A DNA stretch of 64,000 nucleotides from Spisula solida (Eukaryota > Mollusca > Bivalvia > Venerida > Mactridae), in NCBI GenBank assembly GCA_947247005.1, contig OX365955.1, positions 36,435,822 through 36,499,821 of the forward strand, written 5' to 3'. Both the position numbers and the translations under genes were made by a program. Position 1 is the first letter of the stretch; each line of letters opens with the position of its first letter. The notes under the pieces are model-generated. The model worked only from the letters and a program-made list of their open reading frames with translations. It did not search any database and was not told where the DNA came from. Positions 1 to 11,772 of the stretch are shown here, piece by piece.

Positions 1-132
1 AAGGACCAGGCTTATGCTAATAGAAGGTTCCAGGACCAGGTGTATGCTAATAGAACGTTCAGGACGAGGTTTATGCCAATTAAAGGTCGAAGGTCCAGGT
101 TTATGCTAATAGAAGGTTCCAGGACCAGGTTA
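1..132. repeat. Minisatellite of about 31 bp, cut by window edge
   Basis: About four imperfect tandem copies of a unit containing AGGACCAGGTTTATGCTAAT followed by AGAAGGTTCC. The array runs off the left edge, so its true length is unknown. No coding potential. Confidence 0.8.
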
Positions 133-1343
133 GTTTGTTCAGATTAGGATAGGTATCTGCTCAATAATCGGTTTGGGGCATACATGTACTCATATGGACA
201 TTTTAGGGTAAATAATTATCTTTTTTACTACCTTGTTGTAAATTCTATTTTTCTACAGCAATCTGTATGATATGTATATGTGTATATTTTCTTTTAGACT
301 CACGTCTCAAATTTTTCTAATTGTTATTTTTATTTGTAATTTAGAATTCTTTGTGGTATATTTTATGTAGGCTGGCCTGACATCTTATTACAAGAAGTTG
401 AGATACTTGACTTTGGTTTATGTACAAATAATAACCTTATATAAAGGAAACCTAGTATGAAGTTGTAAAGATCATTTGTGCTACAGGTTTAAGAAAATTA
501 ATATTTAGTTGTCTAATATGAATCATAGGGGTATGTCCTCTTATATGCCACTACTAGTTTTTTTATTTTAAGGTAAACCAGAAATATTTTAAAAATTTGA
601 TTAATTTTCGTCAATTTCACAGATGAACTAAATTGCGAAATTAAATCCCATCAAATAACTGATGTCATTAATTCGTAAACAACAGATTTGTCGTTCAATA
701 TTTTAAATCCACAAATTTAAGAAAAATCACCAATTTGAAATTACCATTTGACCAATATCTGTTAAATTAAATACCTGTGAAAATTAATGATATTACAGTA
801 TATTTGTATATTATATTGACTGAAGAATGGATCTGGAACATTGAGATTGTTGCATGATATTATGATAGATTGTAATGATAGCCTACTGGGATATAATAGT
901 TTTACCAATCTCATTAAAATCAGACCCTAACATTTGCTCCATTTCTTCACGCTGTAAGAGATCTGACTACACTCCATAAGAGGTCATGTTCAAAAGACCA
1001 CTCTAGCGCACAATGACGACACGTAGCCTTAGCAGTGTTTCACTGTACTTTCAGATTTGTGAAAGCAGCGATTTAATTGTATGACGTAAAGTTCACACGG
1101 ACATGACCCCACACAGATCCTATATCTGCGTAAAGTAGTGAAGCGTAATAAGGGTCTGATTTGTAGTTTTACTTACTATACAGATATTTAACACTAGATT
1201 ATTAAATAGTGTTTTAGAAAACATTTTGTTTCGTTTTATTATTACCAATTAAGAATCTCAACAAAAATTTGTTGCCTTAAACTGTGTTGCCTAGAACACA
1301 CTTGAAACCTCGAGCAAGTTTCGCTTTCTTAATAAACCCCTTT
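133..1343. other. Stretch without recognisable gene
   Basis: AT-rich sequence with stops in all frames. No exon-like open segment, TIR pair or tandem repeat was recognised. Confidence 0.5.
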
Positions 1344-1344
1344 T

Positions 1345-2352
1345 TATGCTCCCTGAAGAAATTCGGGGGAGCATATAGTCACCAAAGTGTCCGTGCATGC
1401 ATCCGTCCGTCACACTTTCTTGTCCGGGCTATTTCTCAAGAATTACTGCTCAGAATTTAATAAAACTTCACGGATAGCTTCACTACCAAGTGGAGATGCG
1501 CATATCGTTTGCACATTCCAGTTCGCTGATTATTCACACAGTTATGCCCCTTGGAAGATTTGCACTATAACTATTTACTAAATTCTTGTCCGCGCTATTT
1601 CTCAAGAACCACTGCTCAGATTTTAATAAAACCTAATGTATAGCTTCACTACCAAGTGGAGATGCGCATATCGTCGGCATGTTCCGGTTTTCTGATTATT
1701 CACACAGTTATGTCCCTTGGAAGATTTGCACTATAAATTCTTGTCCGCGCTATTTCTCAAGAACTACTGCTCAGATCTTAATAAAACTTCATGGATAGTT
1801 TCACTACCAAGTGGAGATGTGCATAACGTCGGCACGTTCCCATTCGTTGATTATTCACACAGTTATGCCCCTTGGAAGATTTGCCATATAACTACATACT
1901 AAATTCTTGTCCGCGATATTGCTCAAGAACCATGACTGCTCAGATTTTAATAAAACTTCATGGATAGCTTTACTACCAAGCGGAGATGCGCATATCGTCG
2001 GCACTTTCCGGCTTGCTGATTATTCACACAGTTATGCCCCTTGGAAGATTAGGACTATTTACTAAATTCTTGTCTGGGTCATCAATCAAACACTGTTAGA
2101 GATATGAATTTGAAATTTCATAGGTGAATCTTCAGATCTCATTGAGTGAGCAGAGAACCATAACATATCCATCTTTTTTGCATATTTTTCTAGTTATTCC
2201 CCTTAGTAATTTTTCACAACAGTATTACAGATATCAATTTGAAACTTCATGGCGATGAACAATAACTCTCTTTTACATATTTTTTGAGTATTTTTTCTGT
2301 GACTATATAACACCCCACGGGGAGCATAACCCGTCTCTGACGGCTCTTGTTT
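1345..2352 (+). repeat. Dispersed repeat family A with internal 160-180-bp tandem units
   Basis: The copy opens with a short hairpin (GCTCCCTGAAG / GGGGGAGCATATAGTC) followed by a CCGTCCGTC-rich stretch. It then holds about four degenerate tandem units, each with TTCTTGTCCGCGCTATTTCTC and CACACAGTTATGCCCCTTGG, and ends near 2352 after GGGGAGCATAACCC. The same family recurs in inverse orientation at about 9300-10170. Such a non-autonomous repeat with a tandem-repeat core resembles, in architecture only, the pearl-type elements known from bivalves. The short open frames at 1387-1581 and 1717-1902 are repeat units, not genes. Confidence 0.7.
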
Positions 2353-2579
2353 ATACTACATGTAGTACCTGTCACCTGTGGGGTCTTTATGTTTACACTT
2401 ACACATGCACAAAATTATCTCAAAGGTCAAGGTCACACTTTGAGTTTAAAGGTAAAATTTTACCACAATTGAGTTTGTTCAGGCTGTAAATATGTAATCT
2501 ACAGTGGGTTATTTAAGTAAGTTGGCACATTTGTTCCTCACTATTAAACATTGTGTCATGTTGCGCGATATTACCGGTA

Positions 2580-3310
2580 TACCGGTACTGTGCATAGCCG
2601 TCACTAGGTCAAATCATAGAAAAACCTTGTGTAGTCACTAGAGGTCACAACCATCATTGGGTCTTCTGGGATCAAAAACTAGGTCACTAGGTCAAGTCAT
2701 AGAAAAACCTTGTGTAGTCACTAGAGGTCACAATCATCATTGGGTCTTCTGGGATCAAAAACTAGGTCACTAGGTCAAGTCATAGAAAACATTGTGTATG
2801 CAAGTGGGCTATATTTCGACTTGATCTTCATGAAAGTTGGTCTGAATGTTTCTCTGGATTGAATTTAGTTCAAGTTTCAATAAGGGTCATCTGATGCCAC
2901 CTGGCCCCGATCTCCCGAAGCATCTCAAGTAGAAATCTCAACTCAAATTAAGATTTCGCTCAAGTCAAGAGTATAAATTTGAGGTTATTTCTTAAGTTTG
3001 TGCTCAAAATATTTTACTATAATAAACTAAGAACAATGTATCTGTTTTGTGGTGCGAACTTTGAGTCTGATCTCCCATGGAAATTATCTCAAAGACACAT
3101 GCCATTAATTGAGAATAATCTCGACTCAGGTTGAGATGCTTCGGGAGATCGGGGCCTGGTCACTGGTCAAAACAATATGAAAAGTTTATTCATTCAATAA
3201 AGGTCTTGAATCTTAGTCATAAATTGCAAATGATTACTCAGGTCACCATAGGCGTCTGCATGTATGACTAAGACATATGAGCGACCTACGGCTTTTTTGG
3301 CAATCTTGTC
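2580..3310 (+). repeat. Dispersed repeat family B, degraded copy split by a MITE
   Basis: Shares the phrases AAAAACTAGGTCACTAGGTCA and GTAGTCACTAGAGGTCACAA with the fuller copies at 3484-4497 and 16668-17315. It ends near GAGCGACCTACGGC, a decayed form of the family's 3' end. The copy is interrupted by a 250-bp TIR element at 2905-3154. Confidence 0.65.
2905..3154. mobile_element. 250-bp MITE with 24-bp TIRs and CCTGG duplication
   Basis: The left end CCCCGATCTCCCGAAGCATC is mirrored at the right end (3131-3154). Both sides carry the 5-bp direct repeat CCTGG (2900-2904 and 3155-3159), as expected of a target-site duplication. No coding capacity, so it must be mobilised in trans. It sits inside a family B repeat. 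Related elements with the same type of flank lie at 31361-31787 and 46224-46571. Confidence 0.8.
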
Positions 3311-3483
3311 AGGTTAATCTTGCAACTTATGTGACTCATGCATAGAATTATCATAATACTTTAACGTCATTGTCCGAAGGCCTAAAATCGTATGACGCGG
3401 CCCATATGACGAAATGTCGTATTTAGACAGTACATTTGTATTTAAAACAATTTAATTGATTTCAAACTCCACACATGTTTCGT

Positions 3484-4497
3484 TTTTAGCTCACCTGAGC
3501 ACGAAGTGAGCTATTGTGATCACCCTTTTGTCCGTCGTCCGTCGTGAACCGTGCGCCGTCAACAATTGGACTGTTAACACTCTAGAGGTCACAGTTTTCA
3601 CTTAATCTTTATGAAACTTGGTCACAAAGTTTGTCTCTATGAAATCTAGGTGAAGTTGGTAACTGGGTCATCTGGGGTCATAAACTAGGTCACTAGGTTA
3701 CATCAAAGAAAAACCTTGTTAACACTCTAGAAGTCACATTTTTGCCAAAATCTTAATGAAACTTGGTCACAATGTATGTCACTATAACATCTAGGTCAAG
3801 TTCGAAATTGGGTCATCTGGGGTCAAAAACTAGGTCACCAGGTCACATCAAAGAAAAAACCTCGTTAACACTCTAGAGGTCACATTTTTTACATAATCTT
3901 AATGAAACTTGTCCAAAATTTATTTCTCTATGAAATCTAGGTCAAGATCGTAATAATGTCATCTGGGGTCAAAAACTAGGTCACCAGGTCAAATCAAAGA
4001 AAAACCTTGTTAACACTCTAGAGGTCCTATTTATGATGTAATTAGAATAAAACATGATCACAATATGTGTTTTCATGAAATTTAGGTCAAGTTTGCAACT
4101 GGGTCATCTTGGGTCAAAAACTGGGTCACCAGGTCACATTGAAGAAAAACCTTGTTAACACTCTAGAGGTGACCTGCTTTACCTAATCTATATGAAACTT
4201 AGTCACAATGTTTGTCTGTATAAAATCTAGGTCAAGTTTGTAAATGGGTCATTTGTGGTCAAAAACTAGGTCACAGGGTCACATCAAAGAAAAACCTTGT
4301 TTACACTCCAGAGGTAATATTTTTATGTGATATTAATAACACTTGACCACAATGTGTGGCTTTATGAAATCTTGGTCCAGTTCGCAACTGGGTCATCTGG
4401 AGCCAAAAACTAGGTCACTAGGTCACCGGGTCACTGATTTTGCCTAAACTGCTAGTCATCAGGTGAGCGCTATAGGGCCAATGGCCCTCTTGTTTTT
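3484..4497 (+). repeat. Dispersed repeat family B, nearly full copy
   Basis: Starts TTTTTAGCTCACCTGAGC and ends CAGGTGAGC...GGCCCTCTTGTTT, so the ends are short inverted repeats. Between them lie five to six tandem units of about 150 bp, each with CTAGAGGTCAC, TGAAACTTGGTCACAATG, GGGTCATCTGGGGTCAAAAA and ACTAGGTCACCAGGTCACAT. A CCGTCGTCCGTCGT stretch lies near the 5' end. No protein-coding frame. The type is abundant in bivalves and its mobilising enzyme is not evident here. Confidence 0.8.
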
Positions 4498-4499
4498 CA

Positions 4500-6408
4500 A
4501 AGCTGCCCACTTAACTAAATCTGATTGTAAATATAAATTGTCAAAAAAACATAAGCGATGTAACTTTCTAATTGTCCTTTATTGATATCCTAGTTACAAG
4601 ATAGATAGAGCGGTGCATTTACTCTATGATATTAATTTATCAATCGTTTTATTTACCGAACAGACCGTAATTCGTATGAGAATTCTCTGTACCGAACAAC
4701 TTGATTAGCATGGTTCAGGTAAAAACTTCCATTTGACAAGTTAACGTAGAATGAATGTATACCCGTTCTTTAGATCTATCACTAGCAGTTCAGTTAGAGA
4801 TCAGTTAGCATTGTGTGTTGTGTATTTCTACTTTACTCTGTATTTCTCCTATGCTATACCAGAATATAGGTATATAAGTACACTGCACGAATATACGTGT
4901 CTGTTATAGGCAGTCATAGTAACAAAGTTTGTCATTCACGATCGATCCGTACCTTAATGACTTTATAACTCAATTATTGACAATGAGAATCAATAACATG
5001 AACTTAGTCAATAACTCGAGTGTCCCGTGCATTGTATTGTATCTACTTGATATATACTGTCTATTGCCAATTAGAGAACAGAGTATGCGACATTAATCAC
5101 ATGTGTACAGTTGCCGGTACCACATCTGTGTATGCCCAATTTAGGATTTCGCCTACACGTAAGATGTCATTTGTTAGCTGTTAGTTACTTTGGGAAGTCT
5201 ATGAGGTGTTTAGTGACAATCAATTATATTATTTATTGTCTACAAATGTGTTCCGACGTTTTGGAGGAATTTTACTTATCACAAGACGAACGATAGTCAT
5301 CACAGATGTTTGATTAAGTTGTGAGAAAATGAACCTTCTTCATGCAACTATTCACTTTGGTATACATTTAGTCATTCTGAGCGGTAGCATTATTTGGACA
5401 CTCGTATGGTTTAGTTAATACTCTGCAAGTCGAGATATCGACGGTTATATATTAATATCGCCTAAAATACAAACAACAATAGCTTTAAAAAGTTGGCTTC
5501 TAAATATAGCTTATGCTGTTATAGAAGCAAACGTGTGATATCAATCGAAAGAGGACGTATTCCTTTTTAGATACATACAGTATGATATGAAACAATTTTT
5601 TCTTATACATGTATTTATGTACTGAATGAATGTTTCTATTTCTACAATCCTAAATAGATAACGAGCACCATGAAAACCTACCCAGATCTTCAAAGCACTC
5701 GTTTACAGTTTAGATTGACTCGCACTATTGTTACCAGTTCCTACAACAGCGAATTGCTTGAAAAACAACGACAAAACCACCTCTTTGTGAGACAGGCTCT
5801 GCATACAAAGCTCTTTCTTAATAAAAATTTGGAGTCAATACACCGAAATTAACACTGATGCATGCTTAGAGATGCACACAAAACGTTCCACAAGTTGGCA
5901 TTTATGGTATGCCTTCTACCCTCAATTGGTATACTCTTTCAGATGCAACGACGATGTTTTCGTTTTTGGTCTTGCAACGGCTCATATACTGTATGTATTA
6001 CTTTCTCAGGATTTGTACCAACACCTTTGCAGTTGTTTTCTCTCGTTCAATTTGCAATTTATATACAATTCTATTATCTCATACTTGTACAACCGCCTAC
6101 AATTTGAAAGTTTATTTCTCAGTGACTGTTTAAACAAATCAACGACGCCGAAGGAAAAGTTTAACGCCACTACCACATCCTCATCAAAGTTGACGAATAA
6201 GTAACGCATTAAACAAGCTAACATAGTACGCACGATCGAGTTCTCCTCCACAAAAAGCTATACTCCTCACAAACGTGAACTAACTGTAGATGAAAAACTA
6301 ACCCTCCCTTGCAAGTAGGTATACATGTTTCTTCATTGAAGCTGGTGTTGGTTACCACGCTATATGGAATTGTTCACAATATTATGGATCACTCTTTCAA
6401 ATACATAA
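4500..6408. other. Stretch without confident gene; possible decayed coding remnant
   Basis: No repeat structure was recognised. Between about 5660 and 6210 several frames are open for 60-110 codons, including an ATG-initiated one at 5872-6204 that ends Ser/Thr/Lys-rich. Read across frames, the stretch vaguely resembles the last two membrane helices and tail of a rhodopsin-like receptor, but no conserved NPxxY motif is intact. It is not called a gene. Confidence 0.3.
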
Positions 6409-6790
6409 AGAGTACATACAGAAACGCACATGCAACATTTTCTCCATAGGGCTACATGTTAAACCGGTCATTTTGGTCAATTTTCTTCCTGTTCTACGGA
6501 TGTCCGGCATTGTTTTTTTCTACTGGTTCCCATATATCTCTGCTTTCATTCTTAAACTGTATTCACATGTGACTCTGATTTCAGCAGTTTCAAATACTAG
6601 TTGTTGAAAGAGCATTTTCCGGGGAAAAACCCATTCAGCAATTTATTTCTAGAAATCTTGGCTAAAATGATAATTGTTTGAAACAGACACACCAAACTCA
6701 TTGTTCTGTGTGGCATTTGAAGAAGGCTGCATATGTTAACATGTAACCCTATGGAGAAATGTAACATGTTCGTTTCTTTATGTACTCAGT
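6409..6790. mobile_element. About 380-bp MITE with 50-bp imperfect TIRs
   Basis: The left end begins GAGTACATACAGAAACGCAC and runs through TTTCTCCATAGGG to ACATGTTAA. Its reverse complement ends the element at about 6738-6790, with roughly 85 percent match by eye. No coding capacity. Outer boundaries are uncertain by a few bases because no clear target duplication was found. Confidence 0.65.
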
Positions 6791-7159
6791 GTATTAACAC
6801 AGTTCTAGATGTGTGTGTATTCTTTTGGGTAAGATCCTACACCGTGGCAAAAACAGCTCCCATATGCTTGTGTGTAAGAAATTAGAATAGTTCCAGGATA
6901 ATATGACTGGATATTGGTTCGTTTGCTTATTTGGATTTAACATCGTTTCTCCACCTGATCTCACAAAGTACTTACTGGTGAGCAAAAAGGATATATGGTT
7001 GTCCGTCGTCGTCCGTTAACAGTTCCTTTTAATGTCTTCATCTCCTAAACTAATTCATAGGAATTATCCTTGGGTGGAAATTATGACACTAGGGTCCAGA
7101 CTGGTCTCGGCCTGGGGTTCAGTTGTTTTTTATAGAGTTTTTTTTTTCAAATGTTTGTA

Positions 7160-8306
7160 CATAGGTTGATAACGGTAAAAAGCCATTAAAAATTATTATT
7201 CATTGCTTTAAACAATAAAACGTACCCAGTACGCGTGGCGTGTTAAAAGCTTGCGAAATAAACTACTTCGAGGAATGAAATATCTAACATGAAAATGAAA
7301 ATTTAATTACCATTTTAGACAAGAGGAGACAATATCAATGTTAATTAATTACTGGAGAAATGTGGTAGGAATCTCGATATATATTTGTTGGTAATTGTGC
7401 TAAATGATGCAAAGTAACAAGTGAAATGACGTCATAATAAAAAACAGAAACAACAGATTCTAGGAGAAATGAAACAGATAGATAAACCCATGACGATGAT
7501 AAATTGCACCACAGTGAAGCCATATGGCGATATACTAGAAATAACATACATGCTGACTGACTTACATGTAATTAAGAAAGTGTTCTAATACAAGGGGTTA
7601 ACAGTTCACTCGCATATCGCAAAAGAGCAAGGGCAGTAGGCCTATTACCGTTATATAACACTGGGTACACAGTATATTTAAGAACAGGAAAAATCGTTAC
7701 TCGGCACGTCTCTTGAAATCGCGTTGTTGCAGTTTCGACAAGGTAAATTACTTGACAGTAATAATTACGCAGAACGTACATGACTAGGTGCTAGAAACAC
7801 TGCAGATGACAAAATATAGTCCAATGTGGTCAGAAATACAATAATTTAATTTGATATCAACTTCACATTCGCTGGGCACGTAAAACATCCGTGAAAACAT
7901 GAGATTTTTAATGGAAAACAACGTACAAAGTAACAAATGAAAAATTGGTACCGGCTATTTTGTTTAATTCACGAATCTTTTCATAGAAAATGATGACAGT
8001 CTGAACGTGGCCCCCTTAATGCGTACGGTGCACCACTTGGTTGTTATAGATCACAATGTGGTAGGTAGAAAATCAAGTATTTACCGATTCAAGAGACGTG
8101 CCGAGTAACGGGCTTTCCAGTTGTAAAAATATACGATGTACCCAGTGTATAAAAGAAAACTAGTACGCAGCATTAACGCGTACATTGAACACAATGGAGC
8201 ATCTAAGTAAATAATCTTACTAAGGGGAAGACCTCTACTAGCATCTCTGTTTTCCTCTCTAATCCCTTTTCAACAATATACAATGTAGGTTGGTATGACA
8301 GTGTAT
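7160..8306. repeat. Duplicated block, copy 1, with a TIR insertion
   Basis: About 650 bp of this block, counted without the insertion at 7659-8147, matches 25490-26157 in the same orientation. The strongest match is TGTGGTAGGAATCTCG through GTGAAGCCATATGGCGATAT. Both copies hold a perfect CRE-type palindrome TGACGTCA. A 60-residue minus-strand frame is conserved between the copies, but this is explained by duplication and is not taken as a gene. Confidence 0.75.
7659..8147. mobile_element. 489-bp TIR element with TATAA duplication and known empty site
   Basis: Ends are CACTGGGTACA...TGTACCCAGTG, with similarity continuing for about 58 bp including ACTCGGCACGTCTCTTGAA. The 5-bp direct repeats TATAA flank it at 7654-7658 and 8148-8152. 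The paralogous block at about 25980 lacks the element, which independently confirms an insertion. No coding frame. Confidence 0.85.
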
Positions 8307-9299
8307 ACAAGACAAATTTTTTATGCAATGCATCAAAGTAGCCGCCATTTTGTGGTTTACATGGCATGAATACTGTTATATCAAGCATAAACTATAACGC
8401 TGTTATAAATTATTCTAAACAACTGAAATCTCTAACGTTTCATTCAGATAGAATCAAATTGAGCGGGAAATATTCCAATATACACAGGTATCTGACATTT
8501 TATACTGGGAGTCACTGAAAAGTTACCACTTATATAATTATATCTCTGTATAATTTTGTATACAATATGACTTATTGGTACAAAAGTTTTATAGTATGTG
8601 CATCTGAATATTGTTAAATAGGATAGCTGTGACTACTCAGTAAGGTCAAAACATAGTTGTGTTCGGCTTTTAACACATTGTAACGTGAATTTTAAATATA
8701 AGAGTCAATTGATAGGATGGTACCTAACTTTTCATTGAAGCTGAGAATAAGTAACGGTATTGTATAATAGATCTAGATCTTTTAATTTCTACTTATTGTT
8801 TAATAACAGCAATTTCGTTTACAAATGCATTTCTATATGGATGCCCAAAACGTTCTAATATACTAGTGCTGCACGATATGAAGTAAAAAACGTAAGTACA
8901 TGTAGCATGCAACCCTCGCATATATACAATTACAAGCACATTATAAATCACTGAAACATTATTATGTGACCATTTTAAATAGCTTACTGGCATTGGAAAC
9001 TAGTCATCATTCCTTTGACCAATTGAAGGTGCAGTGTTGCAATGTCACCAGATTATTAACATAATTCAAAATGAATTTAAAGTACTTGATAGTTCCGTTC
9101 CACATATTTATTGGATTTAAGTAAAAGTAGAATACAATGAATCGGTAAAACCGAATTATGCTTCCCGAAGCAAGTGCTTGTCCAAAAATTGGAAATAACA
9201 TATTACAGATACAGGTAAAAAAAAGAACATAATGTAGAATTATGGTTCTTTGACACCGCACTTCCTCTACCATTATGTGAAGTTTCAATAGAATGTCAT
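8307..9299. other. Stretch without recognisable gene
   Basis: AT-rich sequence. Minus-strand open frames of 66-93 codons (8793-8993, 9007-9288) show no recognisable motif, splice context or codon bias. Nothing else was seen. Confidence 0.4.
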
Positions 9300-10170
9300 C
9301 AATACTTTTTCAAGTTAGGGACCTGCCAAGCATTAATTTATATGAAAAAGGGAGATAATTAAAAAACAATAAAGGTCAAGTTATATTTTTGTGGCACTGC
9401 ACTTCTCCTCAATGAGATTTATTTACCTATTAAGTTTCAAATCAATACCTCCCATTATGAAGGAGTTATGACCCGGACAAGAAGTAAGTATAAAAGTACA
9501 AAAGGCCATAACTCCAAAAATTAACAATAAAGAGCTATGTTTTTTGTGCACCTCACTTCCTCTCAATGAGATCTATTCACATATGAAGTTTCAAATTGAT
9601 ATCTCTAATACTGTATGAGTTATGGCCCAGACAAGAATTAAGTATAAAAAATTACAAAGGGAAATAACTAAAAAAATATATAATGTAGGGTTATGGTTCT
9701 TTCACACTGCACTTCATATCAATGGGGTCTATTCACCTATGAAGTTTCAAATTGATATCTCTTATACTGTATAAGTTATGGCCCGGACAAGAATTAAGTA
9801 TGAAAAAATAGAAAGGGGAGTAACTAAAAAAATATGCAATCAAGAATTATGGTTGCTAGGCACTGCACTTCCCCTCAATGAGGTTTAGTCACCGATGATG
9901 TTTCAAATTGATATCTCTAATACTGTTTAAGTTATGGCCCGGACAAGAATTAAGTATGACAAATTACAAAGGGGAATAACTAAAAATATATGCAATCAAG
10001 AGTTATGGTTCTTGTGCACTGCACTTCCCCTCAATGAGGTCTATTTACCTAAGAAGTTTCAAATTGATATCTCTAATACTCTTCAAGTTATGGCCCGGAC
10101 AAAAGTGTGACGGACGGACAGACGGATGGACAAAGCGGCGACTATATGCTCACCCTTCGAGGAGCATAAA
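9300..10170 (-). repeat. Dispersed repeat family A, inverse copy
   Basis: Read on the minus strand it starts at 10170 with TTTTTATGCTCCTCGAAGG and GAGCATATAGTCGCC, then a CCGTCTGTCCGTCCGTCACAC stretch. About five tandem units of roughly 155 bp follow, each with CTTGTCCGGGCCATAACTT and ATATCAATTTGAAACTTC. It is the same family as 1345-2352 with a better preserved core. Confidence 0.75.
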
Positions 10171-10534
10171 AAATACACAATTAGGCCCTCCTGCATTTTA
10201 AATGAGGACTTGGGATTCGATGACGGTGCAGTTACATTGTACCTAGGGTTTTTTCTACTTCACTCTGGGAGCTGAAAATATTGGCTGTCATTTTGAGGTA
10301 TTTCAAGTCTACAGAGGTTAAATTTATAGCTATGCTCATTCAGGTTATTGTAAAAAGGTTAAACAACAAATTAGGTCCTTTGGCAATCACTTATTAAATG
10401 ATGTTAAAAGCTAAACATGCATTTCTAAATTATTTAGCTCTCAATAAAGCAATTAAAAAAGGTACAAAGGTCTATTTTCATTTTAATATTTTTTTCGAAC
10501 TGACAAATATTCATTCATATTGACAAATATTCAT

Positions 10535-11061
10535 TCGGACTGACAACATTTTGACTGTCGTGCGGATAAGGAAAATAATCGGTACAACCGATGTGCGGAT
10601 AAGAAAATTAATTGGTATAATCATCATGCAAATAAGGAAAATAATTTACAAGGCTGTCGTGCGGATAAGGAAAACAATTCAATTATTGGCACAACCGTCT
10701 TGCGCATCAGGGTACTGTTTTATCAAAGCGCTTACGGAATTCGTAAACTTACGTTCAAATTTTAATTCTTTATAATTCTTTGACGACTGCAAATTCGGGA
10801 CGGACATGGTTTGTAGAGGTTCCTTAATTGAATCAATAATTGTATTGCAGCTCCATTCACCACACTCAATAGTTGCAAAAGTGTTTATAAAGTCCATTGG
10901 TAAAAAAGTACCCTGGAAAATAAATGGCACAACCGTCGAGCGGATAATGAAAATAATTTGCATGACTGTCATGCCCATAAGGAAAATAATTGGTATGACT
11001 GTTGTTCGGATAACCAAAGTAATCGGAACGACCGTCAGACGCATAAGGAAAATAATAATTG
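10535..11061. repeat. 33-bp minisatellite, left part
   Basis: Degenerate tandem units of about 33 bp, consensus near GGCACGACCGTCATGCGGAT followed by AAGGAAAATAATT. The array is interrupted by a MITE (10708-10915) and by the 2.4-kb element at 11062-13509, beyond which it resumes (13510-13610). Open frames on both strands here, including a 162-codon minus-strand one, follow from the repeat and are not genes. Confidence 0.75.
10708..10915. mobile_element. About 208-bp MITE (family D) inside minisatellite
   Basis: Ends are CAGGGTACTGTTTTATCAA and, inverted, TTGGTAAAAAAGTACCCTG. The interior phrase TTTTAATTCTTTATAATTCTTTG recurs in the related inverted pair at about 56515-56760. No convincing target duplication was seen. 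Confidence 0.6.
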
Positions 11062-11095
11062 CAGGGGGGATAAACACGTGACCATAATTGTAAAC

Positions 11096-11148
11096 AAGAT
11101 GGCGGCGTAGACGCTGAAATTCGCGTGTTTTGGCTGTTTGTTCAAGGT
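11096..11148 (+). promoter_or_regulatory. YY1-like motif and splice donor in left TIR
   Basis: AAGATGGCGGC (11096-11106) matches the YY1 consensus often found just downstream of transcription starts in TATA-less promoters. CAAG|GTGAGT follows at 11143-11152, with the exon ending at 11146. Together they look like a short non-coding first exon. An exact mirror copy lies in the right TIR and would drive minus-strand transcription. That this is a promoter is inference. Confidence 0.45.
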
Positions 11149-11772
11149 GAGTAGGGATTTTAAACATCTTACTTACACCATCATATGGTACTCAAAACGC
11201 GCTTTCCATCGGTGTATAGTATGCTTGTCTGCTATGTTTACTTTCTGAGAACATTAAGACCAAACTTTTGAATCGAGCGCAAGAAGCGATGGTGTATTTC
11301 ACGCTATGGATCAATTTTAGTGTTTTTATGACAAATTCGCAGTTATGCGGAGTCTTTAATGCAAATTCTTAATAGAAATAGTTTATAATGTATGTCAGCA
11401 CAAGTCAGTTGCTCTTATTTATCATATTTACGAGATTTGGCAATTTCGCATCAATTGGTGCATCCCACGCCGAATAAAACGATGGTGCATCCCACGTCAT
11501 TTAAAGATTCTATTATATCGGTTTCGCATAATTGATTTCTCTTTAGCACTGTTTTGTTTGAACAAAGGTAAACTGTTACGCGTTTTTTATTTGTTATATG
11601 GATATGTTAAATATATTGTACCGGAATGTTCTACAACGGAACAACAATAAAACGTGCAGGTTTTGAGCATATATGAGTAGGCCTAAATAATAGACAGGAA
11701 CTGTATTTCTTAGTATGTGACTGTACCTACATTATTGTTTATAATATTTGTAGTATTTCCTGAATAGAAGAC

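Noticed and set aside
7341..7547. Conserved 60-residue minus-strand frame shared with 25557-25886
   Set aside because: Similarity is explained by the DNA duplication; non-coding sequence on both sides is equally conserved.
10679..11167. 162-codon minus-strand frame
   Set aside because: Runs through the 33-bp minisatellite, a MITE and into the TIR of another element; residues repeat with the array.
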